NCBI RefSeq assembly: GCF_033439725.1
Contig: NW_026944385.1
Span: 248,001 to 312,000 of the forward strand
DNA: 64,000 bases
Source: Neurospora tetraspora
Lineage: Eukaryota > Ascomycota > Sordariomycetes > Sordariales > Sordariaceae
Direction: 5' to 3'
Part shown: positions 1-12,815 of the stretch, in pieces
Layout: each line of letters begins with the position of its first letter
How positions within the stretch are numbered: the stretch's first letter is position 1
Translations under genes and position numbers: made by a program
The notes under the pieces: generated by a model
Told to the model about the DNA's origin: nothing
Seen by the model: the letters and a program-made list of their open reading frames with translations, nothing else
Database searches by the model: none

Positions 1-37
1 CGGCGGTTAAGAAGTGGCAACGAGGAGATCAGGGGAA

Positions 38-73
38 GGGAAAAGGAAGAGGAAGAGGAAGAGGAAGAGGAAG
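38..73. repeat. GGAAGA-type purine microsatellite
   Basis: About five tandem hexamers of the form GGAAGA, lightly interrupted at both ends. Simple slippage repeat; no coding meaning seen. Confidence 0.8.
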
Positions 74-139
74 GCTTTGAGAAAGAAAGAGCCGAAAAAA
101 GAGTGCTATGGCTGAGTAACGTACCTCTAGGAACATAAC

Positions 140-790
140 CTCAGACGTCAGACGTCAGAGCAAACCACCAAGTGTGTAGCGGTACTAATCCATTCCGAGT
201 CAACTCTAAGCAAGTGTATAATATCTCCCGACTCCGGGACTGGCTGGTGGTGCCGAGAGAAAGTGAACACCTTGTCAAACATACTACATAGAGGTGCCCC
301 TTCGTACCTCTACCTAGTAGGTATCTTCCCAAGCCAAATGTAAGGTACTAATAATCCGCTAATATCCCTCCTTCAATCGGTATCGTGTTTCTTTGCCTTC
401 CTCCAGTCGTCAGTCATACCCATATACTTTTGGGTCGTAAGTGGCACCGGGTATCCGTGTGTATCAAATATCTTTTCCTTTTCGCTTGCTCATATTATCG
501 CTTGCTCATGCGGTGTGTCGTATTTTCCCGCTTCTAGTTCTGCAGAAACGGAAAGAGAAAATTGAAAAAAAAAAAAAAAAAAAAAAAAAAAAGAAAACCA
601 AACATCAAATGTTCATGACACGCTCTTGTCACCCATTCTTCTATTACATTTTCTTCCCTTTTATTCTTCCCTTATAACCTCGTCCCTCTTGTCTCCTACC
701 ACTTGCCTCTTGCCTCTTGCCTCTTGCTTCTTGTCGCTTGCCTTTTGTCCGTGTCCTGCTAGTACCTTTCCCCGCTGCTTCATCGTATGG
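140..790 (+). repeat. Dispersed repeat, copy A
   Basis: This segment aligns by eye over several hundred bases with 14615-15240. Shared blocks in the same order include ACCACCAAGTGT, TGTCAAACA, GCCTTCCTCCAGTCGTCAGT, a GTAAGTGGCAC block, CTTTTCCTTTTCGCTTGCTC, and a downstream CTCGTCCCTCTTGTCTC block followed by tandem TTGCCTC units. Identity looks like roughly 70 percent with small indels. Neither copy contains a long open frame or obvious terminal repeats, so the element type is unknown; an old transposon remnant is one possibility. Confidence 0.7.
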
Positions 791-1766
791 AGGGGGTGGG
801 GATGACGGTGTTGTAGCCTCGGGGGATGGCGTTGCCTCGGAGGGGTGCCGGGGATTGCGGCGGCTGTGTTACGGGTAACAGCCTGAGAGGTTTCCGTTAC
901 TGTCATGGTTGGGGATGCCTCTGGGTAGGTTTGCTGCCTCTGGAGGTGCTGCCGGCCACGGCCCAAGGGGGACCTGTTCGGGGCCTGGCTGGGGACCTGG
1001 AGGAAGTTTGACGCCTGTCAAGCAACAGATGATCCAACCAATTGCCCAACCGCCAAGATCCTAGAGCGGCCAGCTGAAAGCGAAGACAACGGTGAAGATG
1101 GACCAGAGAGTCAAAATCCGTCGTTGCCGCTCTGGAGGGATGGTTCGGCAGCTCAGACGTGTCTCCGATCCAATCCGTATAGAGTTTATCGGCTCTCTTC
1201 AGAAGTCGCACGAGACCGGCGACATACCACACCACAATAGCGGGCAGCCACATTCAGAATTGCCACAATTGGGTTGTTGAAGGTACCCGGTGTACCTCTA
1301 TCCCGGATTCCGGCGTTGGGGGGATGGCGCTGAGCGGGATGCCGAGCATGATGCCAAAGAAGATACTGTTGCATCATGTTAGAAAGGATTTGAAGAGGGG
1401 GGGGGGGGGAGTGGAGGGCAGAATGGGGAGCGAGAGACATACCCAAAACAAGAAACAAAATCACGTGATTCGTAGGGGATTGGAGCCATGTTAAAGATAA
1501 TAACGCTGGTGAAGAAAAAAAGAGAGTAGAGATGTTCCTCAGATGAGTGAGGTCTTGGAGGGTGAGGCTGAGGGTGTCGAGGCCTTGAGACCGAGTGTAC
1601 TGGGTTGATTGCGGATGGCGGTGCGGGATTGGGCTGGAGATGGTGTGTGTATAGAAGTTGGTTGCCGGGGGAAGAATCCAAGGAAGCGATGCAGCGGAAT
1701 AAATGTACGTTGCGACTAGAGTAATGGTGGGTGTCAGGCGAAGGTGGGTGTGAATCAATTGAATTG

Positions 1767-1880
1767 AAGTAGAAGTGTGATGAAGATGGTGAGAAGAGAA
1801 CAGCTCCCAAGCTGGTGAATTCAAGTAGAAGTGTGATGAAGATGAGGAGAAGAGAACCAAACAGCTCCCAAGGCCTGGGG
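1767..1880. repeat. 56-bp tandem duplication
   Basis: AAGTAGAAGTGTGATGAAGA occurs at about 1767 and again at about 1823, each followed by a GAGAAGAGAAC and CAGCTCCCAAG block. The second copy carries small insertions and changes. A local tandem duplication in non-coding DNA. Confidence 0.8.
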
Positions 1881-3441
1881 AAGCCAGTCTTAAATACCAG
1901 AAATCTCGTGGCCAACCTTCCTTCCTGTCAGGCATCGCCAGGCACCGACTTTCCATCTGTGAATAGCTTCCCTTCCTTCTGTATCTGAGTGTGCCTTCGC
2001 GACAGTGGGGGGACGACTACCATAGGGAACTTGACGTACGGGAAAGGCGACGGTTAATGTTTTCGATATCAGCATCGAAAGTGGTAGTAAGTGTAAAGAA
2101 GAAGGTGAGAGATAATGATAGTGGAAAGAACGGCCTAAATATAGACCCCTCTCATCCTTGTGACACGTAGTCCTTTCTACACGAGCGAAGCTCACTTTCC
2201 GCAAGTAGCATAAGCAGGTTCGGAGGTCCGAGGTCACGGTTACCGAAGAGACTCAGGGTTGGAAGTCTGCCATTTGCGTTTGGCTGTATGAAGTTGCCGG
2301 ACCGTTTCGATGCCGAGTTTTGCGAAGGTGTCTTTTACCTGAATGGTCCGAAAAAGAGAAGAGGAGATAAGGAAGGGATGAGGGAACTGCAGAGGCGAAG
2401 AATGGCCTGGGACAAGACGAAAAAGAGTACTGTACCTGAAGTAAGGGTGGATAAAGTGATGGCAAAGAGAAGCAGCGGTGCTAAGCAGAAGGAGAAGGTG
2501 AATGAGAAGCCGGCGAGTTGGAGGGATCGAGCCTGTGGGGACGGGAGTGAAGATTATCGTCCGTGTCATGGGCTGAGGTACGAAGGAGATATTTGGGCGA
2601 TGGATGGTGGTGTGAAGACGAGTCGAGTCGGACCTGGACGTGTAAGGGTGAGGTGAGGATGGTGGTAAAGGACGTTGAAGGTATCTGGCGACGCCTTGGC
2701 GGTTCTGTTTGTGATAGTGAGGAGGTACTTTGGTTGGTATAACAGAAGCCAAATGATAGTTCAATGAGTACTTAAGAATATCACCAGATTATTATTGCTC
2801 CGTCGATACCACGCCTTCTAACGAGCCTTACTCTTGAAGCAAGTCTCGAGAGGTAGACAGTCAACGTGCGCTCTGCAATATCTATGTTTAGCCTCATTTT
2901 CAGTTTTCCTCTTTTCTCCTTTATGACCTGAAAACTCCCAATAACTTGCTGTCCACTCGACCTGGCTGTGATGCCATTTAATAATAGGGAAAACAAGTAG
3001 CCACCAAAACTCCATAGCTAATGATAAGCGACATTTTCCCGCCCATACATAACACATGATAACATGCTTTCGTTGCTCGACCTCTGCCTCTAGATAGTTA
3101 TGCTTTCACAGAGTCCGAAAGATTCTTCCCGGCTGTCCCGCTCATGGGCCTCTTTTCCCCCGTTCAAAATAACTTCCTCTGTGACCTCACTACAGTGGGA
3201 TTGCAACACAGCTCAAAAGCAGCAGCCAAATGATATTGCTGCCCGACCGTCAAAGAAAGTAAACCGCTACTCAATGAGGATAGAGGGACATGCACCCTAA
3301 CCCGTCTCTGTAATGGGGAAACATTTGCTGCGTACATGGGCGCCAGGTAGCGTCGAATGAGATAGGATGAGTAGAATATGATTGAGATTCCAGACAGAGG
3401 TGTAGGTCTGCCAGAGAACATGGCTCCCCTGGTGGCGCAGT

Positions 3442-6400
3442 CTAGGCGCACATCTTGGCCATTATCCTGATGTTGTTCAGGAATCCTTCCACCAAATCAA
3501 AGTACTGGTTGGGCTGTCCCTCTCTTGCCCTGCGACCTTGGTCTAGGACTGCCTTGGGGTCGAGTTCGATTTCCAGTTCGTGCTTCTTTTCGTCTCGGCC
3601 CTGTGGTTGCTCGGTTAGTCTCACATTCAGCTGATGCAAAGATAGTACATCGACTCACGTTAACATTTTCCACCACCTGCGTCAAATCGAACTGATAGCT
3701 ACAATGACCATAGCTCAGCCGATTCTTGCGGCGGTCCGGAGACTGTCCCTTGTTGGCACCGGTCGCGTATGCCTCGAGTTCCTCAATAGGGCCCTCCCAC
3801 GGCATTTCGAGGTTGATGCTGATGCGGCAGTCCAGGCGGTGTTCTGGAAAATGGATGCTGAGGTCCTTTAGACGGGCCTTGACAATCTTGGCGATTTGCT
3901 CCCTGCTGCCGTCCTTGTTCTCTTTGTAGGAAACGCGGACCTTGGCGTCACGCCCTTTGGATGCGAGAAGGTTGGCGACAGTGACGGGGAGGTGTCTGTC
4001 GCGAATTTGAGGAGGTATCGCGTAAAACCGGTCGATCTCGTGCTTGTGTTCATACGATATGGGAACTCGAGGACGTTCACGGCCAATGTTGGACTTGGGG
4101 TTCTTGGAGATGACGACCTGGTGATTGAGGTATTCGTTGTAGGATCGATGTTGTGCCTGAACAAAAGCATTGGTTAGTAGGGTAAAAATGGAGAGCATAG
4201 GAACATGGCTTACCTCAGTCATGATGCTCCGGAAAGGATAGACGTAATCGTCTTCCTTGAGTATCGTAGGGGATAGCACTCCAAGCTCGATCCTTTGGTT
4301 GGTGTTACGATCGATGAGTTCTCCAAACTTGGCCTCGATCTCAAACTGGATGCCTCGACTATGGATCTCGCCCATATTCTCGTTCGATACAATATAGTGA
4401 AAGAGAAAGTCGGCCATGACCTTGGCCATGGTGTCCTGGGGTACGTCACCCGTAAGAGTGGGTTCCCATGGGCCAAGCGGTCCCCATTTGGCCTGGGCTT
4501 CTGGGGGAGGACCTTGTGCGCTCGGGGTTGCGGACCGTTCGTTAGGTCGAATTTCGTGTGCGCGGGGAACGGGTTCGTGTGCTCGAGGCACAGAACGCTT
4601 TTCTTCGGGCGAGGGATGACGGCTATGGCCGTTGATTTGTACGGGGCCGTGGCCTGGAGCGTGGACGGGCTTGTAGAGGACAAAGTTGGGCTCCTTCAGT
4701 GTGCTGCCTCGGGTGGCCTGCTGGGCCCAGGGAGGTGGGCTGTCGTATGCTCGCCTCTTGACTGATTTGTTGGGAGTGTGGCTTGGACGGGCTCTGTTGT
4801 CGAATGGTGGGGGACGAACGTCTCGCCTCTCGAGTTCGTCTGGTCTCAATTCTCGGTCGTCGAGTTTTCTTTTGGCGGCGGCATTGTGACCGTGGTCACC
4901 GTCGCGGACCTCGTCCCTGTATCGTGCCATTGGAGCGGCGGTATGATTGTTGAGGCGGGGTGGTTCCGACTCGGGAATCGAGACAACAGAAGTAGCCGTG
5001 GCAGGACGACCTGCGCTGCTTGGCAAACTTGGGACACGAGTTTTGGGACTGATGCTGATGCTTCGTTCGCGTAGTTCTCGTTCACGTTCGCGGGCGTCGT
5101 AAATGCTTTGTGCGCTGTGTTGTCTGGGAAGAGACTGCGGAGGAGGCGGTGGTGGTGGTGGCGGTTGTTGAGGGGCAGGGTGGGAATGGGGAGAGGAAAT
5201 TTGTTGGTGGTAGTGTTGGGAGGACCGGGGAGAGTTGAGGTTGAGGTGATGATGCGTTGTCGCAGAAGGAGGAAGTCGTTGTTGGTAAGGGCTTGGCGGC
5301 TGGCCGTAGTGGTTCAGGTTTTGGGCCTGGGCCTGGGCCTGACTAACAGTTGCCTGGGGCAGTGGACGTGCTCCAGTTCCAGGGCCACCTGTAGTAGAAG
5401 CCGTTAGCGGACCTGGACCCGCAACTGGAGTCGCTGGCTGGGATGACTGCCGCTGCTGGGGATCCACGATTTGGCCACCAGGACTTCCCCGACCAAATGG
5501 AGGCCCGTACACTTGTGGGTGCGAATGCGAATGCGAATGTCCTGGCGGGCCCTGCGAGTGCGCCGAGGTTGGTGTCGGTGTCGATCCCGAATGTGTCGAG
5601 TGCGATCGCTGGAGATACTGACGAGTACCGCCGCCAGCTGTGCTAATCGGTGGTGTTTGGGGAACTCCAACCGGCGGGCCCTGCAAATAGTTGTAAGGGG
5701 CACCTCCAGCGCCTGGTCCTGGTGGTCCTGGTGGTCCTGGTGGCGGTGGTGGTTGTGGGCCTGTGACACCCACGGGGCCGCCCGGCGTTGGAGGATAGCC
5801 TTCCCTGGAGGGGTACGCGGCTGTGCTGCTGGGAGGATATTGATTATATGGTCGTTGCACAGGGCTGGTGGGAGTGTGCTGGGCCGACGGAGGAAAGGGG
5901 TAACCGCCGCTCTGAGCGCTAATCGACGAAGTGGGCGTGTGACGGTACGGCGATGGGCCGGGTCCGGATGCAAGGCTGGGCGACCGGGGATCGTGGGCCG
6001 GGACTTGCTGCAGCGGAGGCGGCGGCGGAGGTCGGTTCGCGTAGGGGCTCGGGCCGGTAGCAGGGGGTCCCGAGAACGGAGGAGGGGACGCGAACGCGCC
6101 CGAGGGCATGCGCTGGGTTCCGTAGCCCGAGTCTTGGGAGATATGGCGACCGGGTGAGGGTCGAGTCTGGTGGTGGTTATAGTCTATATACGATTGCTGG
6201 TGCTGTTGTGGGTGCGGTGCCTGACCGGGTGTCGTGGGCGGCTGGGGATATCCCGGGTGGTGTTGCTGCTGATGATGTTGATATGACTGTTGTCGCTGGG
6301 GCGGTTGAGGATGTTGGGGAGGATGTTGGGAGTACTGCGGGTGTGGTGGCTGCTGCTGCTGTTGCTGCGGCGGTGGTCGGTCGGGCGTGGACGCGGCGGC

Positions 6401-6454
6401 GCGAGGAGCGACAGGGCCGCTGCTGCTGTCGTTGAGGACGTTTCTCAAGTCCAT
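3442..6454 (-). CDS. cet1: mRNA-capping enzyme RNA 5'-triphosphatase (beta subunit, CET1 type)
   Basis: Removes the gamma-phosphate from nascent pre-mRNA 5' ends, the first step of cap formation, in the nucleus. The predicted protein is 965 aa from three exons (6454-4214, 4156-3659, 3600-3442); the 57-nt and 58-nt introns have GTAAGC/GTGAGT donors and CTAAC branch points. The first intron is in frame and stop-free, so a naive reading keeps it. The C-terminal third is the metal-dependent tunnel-fold triphosphatase: strand motif EIEAKFGELID near residue 705, RISINLEMPW in the middle, and HELEIELD near 920 encoded by the last exon. These glutamate motifs are the family's metal ligands. The first ~630 residues are Pro/Gln/Ser-rich and disordered, much longer than in yeast Cet1. 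It diverges from RPN2. The start is the first Met of the frame. Confidence 0.93.
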
Positions 6455-8387
6455 GTTGGCGATGGTGTTGTTTCTTTATTAGTCGTACTATTACAGTAAT
6501 TCCGTGCCTGATGTGCTTCTTCTTGGACCGGCGCTGCTTTCCTCACACGTTGCTCGGCTGTTGACTCTTTGTCTCTGCCGCGGACCATGGGACAAAGGCT
6601 CGGGATTAGCTATGTTGAGTGTCTCGCAATGTGTCCTTTGTGTGAATCGCGGCGACTTGGACGGAGGTGGAAGCGGCAGCAGTGTCGCGCATAGGGCTCG
6701 AATTGCGAAAAGGACGTGGACGTAGTCATAGATTGGTGTCGCGATTGGGAAACATCACATCGTCATGGCGCAGGACTCGAATGTCGGGCAGATCTGGTCG
6801 CAACAAGGAGAGGGTCTCTGGCGATGCGAATGATGGACCGTCGCGGGCAGAAGGAAGCCAATGTCGTGGAAGCTTGAACAATCGAATTGCAATATCGAGA
6901 GAGTCCTTCTTTGTCCAATACTCGAGGCGCAGTTTGGAGAGATGTGGTGGTGGGCGGTGATGTTGCTGTCTGTGATGGTCGCGGGAGCTGATGTTGGAGC
7001 TGACAGAGAGATTGAACTGGCTGTCGTGTGTTGTAGAGTTCAACAAGGTAGCTCCCTATCCCATGTCGCCAATGTGTAGGGATGCTGAATGTTAACTCCC
7101 GTCTCGACTGGTGAGAATTGACGAGAGGACCGGCGGCCGTTCACGGGCAAGCCTATTACCGTGTAGTGTTGCACCAGGAGAAAAAAGAGAATGGAAGAAG
7201 AAAAAATAGAGGCTAGAGTATCATCATGACATTGACAAACGCTAGTACCACTCATTTCGCTATCTCAATGCCACTCAGATAACGTGGGAGCGTGTTAGTG
7301 CAGGCTATATGTCCATTATTCTCTCCCTGGAGATTTCCACATCCCACTATTGACGGGAACTAGAGTAGTCATGACCCGCGCCCATGCATCCGCCATTAAG
7401 AGATCAATATACCCAAGAGTGCACACTTCTTGTGCAGCGCAAACAGTAAACAACCACCAACAAACGACATGAGGAGGGACCAACTGAAAGTTGAAGAGGT
7501 TAAGAAACCAGCTCGGGTTGAAGAGACCAGCTCGGGTTGAAGAGACCAGCTCGGGTTGAAGAGTGAAGAACTGATGATAGCTATCAGAGTAACAAGGGAG
7601 AAAGAGTATAAGCGGGGCTTGGCTGGCGTTATTGCTGGGCTGATATTCGAGACTATGAGATTGAAGTTAAGGCGAATAGTTCAGGAGCAGGTATCAACTC
7701 GAATTGAGTGTTTGTTCCACATGCACATGTTGGAGTAGAATGTACCTTTGTACCTTTGAGTCCAGGCTTCAAGCTTCAAGTTATGGCAGTGGCATTCGAC
7801 TAGACAATAATAACATCGTTGAAGAGCAACGAGCTTCAATGCTTTCGGCCTGTCTCGTCGAGCTGCATGGCCCATGCGCGCTTAGAGCTGTCCAAAGATA
7901 AGGTGAGATAAGGTACGTACCTCTCACCTCCCTCTCACCAACTGGAAAATCTCACCTTCCGTTCACTCTTTCATTGGTCGAAAGTCAAGGTACTTTGGTA
8001 CATCCACCCAGCAAGGGACCCACTCAAGGCAGGAGCTCCCTGACGTGGATGCTCGGCCGTGAGTTCGTCACTGCAAACCACGGCAGGCTCCCACCAGCCA
8101 ACCAGAACCTCGCGTTCCAGCGCCCGCCAGCTCCATCGCTGCCCACTGCCCACTGAAGCCATCACTGCTGGGTGACACTGGCATCTTGACCTTGACGGCA
8201 ACAACTGATCCCGATTCCACTCGATCCATTCCTCGCCCAACAAACAACCCAAACCGCCTCCATATCCCATCACCACCACGTGGCGCACGAGGACGCTGCT
8301 TTCTACAACACCCCGACATTAATAAACACCCAGAAATCAACGACAAACAGAAACCGCCACCGCGAAGCTACTTATTAAACCATCAGG
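6455..8387. promoter_or_regulatory. Divergent spacer between CET1 and RPN2 genes
   Basis: About 1.9 kb containing the upstream regions of both flanking genes. I see no gene; open frames are short and compositionally noisy. It contains a triple 19-bp repeat at 7507-7563. The last 350 bases before the RPN2 start are C-rich, as expected of a fungal 5' leader. Confidence 0.55.
7507..7563. repeat. Three exact 19-bp tandem copies
   Basis: The unit ACCAGCTCGGGTTGAAGAG is present three times without mismatch at 7507, 7526 and 7545. Perfect identity implies recent expansion or conversion. It lies in the spacer upstream of RPN2. Confidence 0.95.
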
Positions 8388-11300
8388 ATGCCCGGCCTCG
8401 TCACCGCGACCGGCGTGTTGGCCTTCCTCGCCGATGAGGAGCCCGAGCTCAAGGTCTTCGCCCTCAAGACCCTCAACGATGATATCGACACCGTTTGGAC
8501 CGAGGTCGCTGGCGCCTTGACCCAGATGTGAGTAGCTCCCTGATACCCGATACCAAGCTAGTTAGCTCAGCTGGGCAACCGAGCTGATCTGTCTGTCTCC
8601 CCAGTGAGGCCCTCTACGAAGACGAGACCTTCCCCGAGCGCCAACTCGCCGCCCTTGTGCTCGCCAAGGTCTACTTCCATCTCCAAGCCTACAACGAGAG
8701 CATGACCTTTGCCCTGGCTGCCGGCCCCCTCTTCAAGCTCGACGCCCCCAGCGAGTTCGAGGAGACCATCATCTCCAAGTGCATCGACCAGTACATCGCC
8801 GTCTCTTCGCTCCACCATACTCCTTCCAAGAAGGATCTTCCCCCCCTCTTGACCGACCTCGGCAGCGGTGCCATCGATAGCTCGGCTCTGATCTCCCCCA
8901 CTACGCCCTTCTCGCAATCTTCGGTTCCCTCCAAGTCCCTTCTTGCGCGCGCATCGTCCGACGACAACACTATCCTGGATCCCACCTTCCAGCCTACCAA
9001 GGAGACCCGCTCTGCCTCGATAGCCCAGGTTCACGATACCGCCACTCAGGTTGCGCTTCAGAACGTCATTGAGCGTCTGTTCGAGAACTGCCTGAAGGAG
9101 GGCAAATACAGACAGGTGGTGGGCATTGCTGTTGAGGCCAAGAACCTTGATGTTCTGCGTCGCGTCATCAAGCGCGCCAACGAGGATGTCAAGTCCGGCA
9201 AGACCAAAGTACAGGAAGGTAGCCAGGGGCCGGCTGAGGAGCTCATGGACTATGCCCTTGGCATTTGCATGGACATTGTCCAGGAACGCGGCTTCCGCAC
9301 CGAGATTCTGCGCCTGATCCTCGACCTCCTAAACGACATCCCCAACCCGGATTACTTTGCCATCGCCAAGTGCGTTGTCTATCTTGATTCGGACGAGGAG
9401 GCGTCCCGCATGCTCCGCCAGCTGGTTACCAAGGGAGAACAGGACTCGATCGCCATTGCGTACCAAATCGCATTCGATCTTTACGACAACGGCACCCAGG
9501 AGTTCTTGGGCAAGGTCACCAAGGCTCTGCCCTCCGGCGAGCCACCCAAGCCCAAGCCTGCCGAGGAAAGCAGCGATGCGGCTGCCGAGCGTGAGCCTCT
9601 TCTGGAAGGCCAGGAGAGCTCCGAGGAAGAATTGCCCGAGGAGGTGGCCAAGGTCTACAAGAACATTCGCACCATTCTTGACGGCAGCAAGGCCATCAAG
9701 CTCAACCTCGAATTCCTCTACCGCAACAACCACGCCGACATGAGCATTCTCAACAAGGTACGCGACAGCTTGGACGGCCGCAACTCCATTTTCCACAGCG
9801 CCGTCACCTTCTGCAATGCCTTTATGAACGCTGGCACTACGAATGACAGATTCTTCAGGGATAACCTCGAGTGGCTAGGAAGGGCTGTCAACTGGTCCAA
9901 GTTCACGGCCACTGCCGCACTCGGTGTCCTGCACAAGGGCAACGTCACCCAGTCTCGCAAGCTCCTCGAGCCCTACCTTCCCCGCCCCTCTGGCGTCAGC
10001 ACGGGTTCCGTCTATAGCCAGGCCGGTGCCCTTTACGCTTACGGTCTGATTCACGCCAACCACGGCGCTGATGCTCTGCCCTACCTTCACCAACAGTTCA
10101 AGGACGCCGACCAGGAGGTCATTCAGCACGGTGGCGCTTTGGGTCTGGGTATTGCCGGCATGGGTACTGGTGACCAAAAGATCATTGAGGACCTGAAGGA
10201 AGCTCTCTACTCTGACTCGGCTCTCAACGGTGAGGCCGTTGGTGCGGCTATGGGCTTGATTATGCTGGGAACCGGTCACGCCGCCACTATTGATGCCATG
10301 TTCACCTACGCCCACGAGACTCAGCACGAGAAGATTGTCCGCGGTATCGCCTTGGGCATTGCCCTCATCATGTTTGGACAGCAGGAGAGTGCCGACAGGA
10401 CGATCCAGCTTCTCCTTGCGAACCCCGACCCTATCCTCCGCTATGGTGGTGTTCTCACGCTCGCCCTGGCGTACTGCGGAACCGGCAGCAACAAGGCCAT
10501 TCGCAAGCTTCTTCACCTTGCCGTGAGCGACGTGAACGACGACGTCCGCCGTGTTGCCGTCATGAGCTTGGGCTTCATCCTCTTCCGCAAGCCTGGCAGC
10601 GTTCCTCGCATGGTCGAGTTGCTCGCCGAGTCTTACAACCCGCATGTGCGCTACGGTTCGGCCATGGCCCTCGGTATCGCGTGCGCCGGAACCGGTTTGG
10701 ATGAGGCGATTGACCTGCTTGAGCCCATGATGAAGGACCCCACCGACTTTGTCCGCCAGGGTGCCCTCATTGCTCTCTCCATGATCTTGGTTCAGCAGAA
10801 CGAGGTCATGAACCCCAAGGTTGCGGCCATCCGGAAGACGCTCAAGAAGGTTGTTAGTGACCGCCACGAGGAGCAGATGACCAAGTTCGGCGCCTCGCTT
10901 GCCCTTGGTATCATTGATGCTGGTGGTCGCAACTGCACCATTGGTCTTCAAACCCAGACTGGCAACCTCAACATGGCTGGTATCGTTGGTATGGCTGTGT
11001 TCACCCAGTACTGGTACTGGTTCCCCTTCACCCACTTCTTGTCTCTCAGCTTCGTTCCCACGTCCATCATTGCTCTCGACAGTGATCTTGCCATCCCCAA
11101 CGTCAAGTTCTACTGCGCTACTCGTCCCAGCTTGTTCGACTACCCACCAGAGCAGGAGGTCAAGGTGGAGGAGGGACCCGCCTTGGTCACCACTGCTGTT
11201 CTGTCTACCACGGCGCAGGCCAAGCGTCGGGCCCAAAAGAAGGAGAAGGCGCAGCGTCGTGAGAGCATGGACATTGACACGCCGGCTGTTTCCAAGACCG

Positions 11301-12083
11301 CCTCCCAACCTGCTGCCGAGGACAAGATGGATATCGACGACGATAAGAAGGCCGCCGCTAAGCCTGAAGAGTCCAAGGAGAAGAAGGAGGGTGAGTCTGG
11401 CGATAAGGAGGCAACTGCCGCCACTGACGCCAAGAAGAAGGCGGAGAAGGAGAAGGTTGGCTACGAGATTGAGAACATGTCTCGTATTCTGCCCGCTCAG
11501 CTCAAGTACATTAGCTTCCCGGCTGGACGTTATAAGCCAGTCAAGAAGGTGAGTTGCCCTGCACTTAATCTACACTTGTATCCTGTGTACTAACTTTGTC
11601 CAGCCTACCGGTGGTCCCCTTCTCCTCTTCGATACCCAACCTTCGGAGCCCAAGGTCCTCCTTGAGGAAAAGCTCAACAAGGTAACCACGGAGCGTGCTC
11701 CCGTCGCCGGCGCCGGCGCTTCCGGTTCCAGCGACGGAACCCCCCGTCTCTCTGGTGGGGCCGCCCAATCCCTTCTCAGTCAGCTCCAAGGAACCGGCGC
11801 CTTCAACCGGTCTAGTATGCGGGAACTCAGCGAGTTGCTGCAGCTCGGCCAGCGTATGGAGCAGGATGCTGCTGCTGCTGAACGCGGGGAGAGAAGAGCT
11901 CGCGGTTCGGGGAATGCCGCTGCGGGCACTGGAAGTGGTGCTGCGGCGGGAAGCGGTGCTGGTGCGGCCGCTGCTGCGGCGGTGTTGAATGCTGTTGATG
12001 AGGATGGCGAGAGTGATGAGGAGGCGCCGACGCCGGCGGAGTTTGATTACTTTACTGATGCGGAGGCGGATGATGAGGAATAG
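8388..12083 (+). CDS. rpn2: 26S proteasome regulatory subunit RPN2 (PSMD1)
   Basis: Largest non-ATPase subunit of the proteasome 19S base; a scaffold that docks the deubiquitinase/ubiquitin-receptor machinery. Three exons (8388-8527, 8605-11548, 11604-12083) give 1187 aa; introns are 77 and 55 nt. The start ATG encodes MPGLVTATGVLAFLADEEPE, the usual conserved RPN2 N-terminus. An N-terminal helical solenoid is followed by the PC-repeat toroid, roughly residues 480-850, visible as recurring G-x-ALALG/GIA motifs such as GGALGLGIAG and RYGSAMALGIA. Lys/Glu-rich and acidic low-complexity insertions around 950-1030 precede the conserved YISFPAGRYKPVKK motif, which is split from the last exon by the second intron. 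The C-terminal tail is Ala/Gly-rich and ends in an acidic DAEADDEE. It is longer than yeast Rpn2 (945 aa) mainly through these linkers. Confidence 0.96.
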
Positions 12084-12815
12084 AAATCTAAGCGGAAGCA
12101 TGACGAGTAGATAGATGGAGGATGGAGGGTGAAGAATGAAGAATAGACGGGGATTGATTGTATCATGTCTGGCCCTGGTTGTACAGTATTTTTTGCAGTG
12201 AGGCCTATCATCAGCGATATTAGAATTATCAGCGTATTCTGGCAGTTCATCACACTACTTGGGATTGTACATATTTAACTCAAAAACTGATTCATCCAAG
12301 CAAAGAAGTATCGCGAGTGTTGACACCCGTGTAGTAGAGAAGTCGAGATGATCACGAGGTAGATGTACCTGTTCCTGCACTAACATCCTCCGCTTCTGCC
12401 AAGCGCTTTTCTTGTTAAGACCCTAATAATTGTCTCTGAATCACATGCAACAGCCCTACCAGCGGATCCCAGAGGCGCGACGTCATCGGGTCCAGGTCCC
12501 CGTGGAACGATTTCTTGGCAGCAATGACGACGTCGTTCGTTCGTTTGTTTGTGTCTCTTTGTACCTTGATGGTCACCTCGTTCATCATTTCCTTCCGATC
12601 CACCTTCAACATCTCTTTCCTCTTTCCTCTTTCCCCAACCTCACTGTCTCGATCTATCGTGCGATCGATTTCCGCTCCTGGTACATACGCTCCCGGACAC
12701 TACTCACTTGGAACAACGAAACAACACACCGCGAAGACATCGCAACAACCTACGAGAACAACACAAAGCAAGAAGAACAACAGATACCTTTGTAATAAAT
12801 CAACCGCAGCACAAA
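12084..12815. other. Spacer between RPN2 and the DUF1769 gene
   Basis: Holds the RPN2 3' region and the promoter and leader of the next gene. A longer frame runs in from 12708 in phase with the downstream gene, but the ATG at 12816 with an ACAAA context just before it begins the conserved protein. Nothing else seen. Confidence 0.5.

Larger units (their letters stand above)
1..3441. other. Long non-coding stretch left of the capping gene
   Basis: No convincing gene is visible. The open frames here are short, overlap each other on both strands and have Ser/Leu/His-rich compositions typical of translated pyrimidine-rich DNA. The stretch contains a GGAAGA microsatellite, one copy of a dispersed repeat, a poly-A tract around 566-592, a G-run around 1398-1409 and a 56-bp tandem duplication, which are listed separately. 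The part next to 3442 is presumably the 3' untranslated region of the minus-strand gene. Confidence 0.6.

Noticed and set aside
1186-1956. 256-codon minus-strand frame
   Set aside because: Composition is that of translated pyrimidine-rich repeats, and it spans the 56-bp tandem duplication; no motif.
9875-11308. 477-codon minus-strand frame over the RPN2 gene
   Set aside because: It is the antisense shadow of a strongly codon-biased gene; the plus strand encodes clear PC repeats and the minus frame has His/Asp/Asn-rich composition with no family motif.
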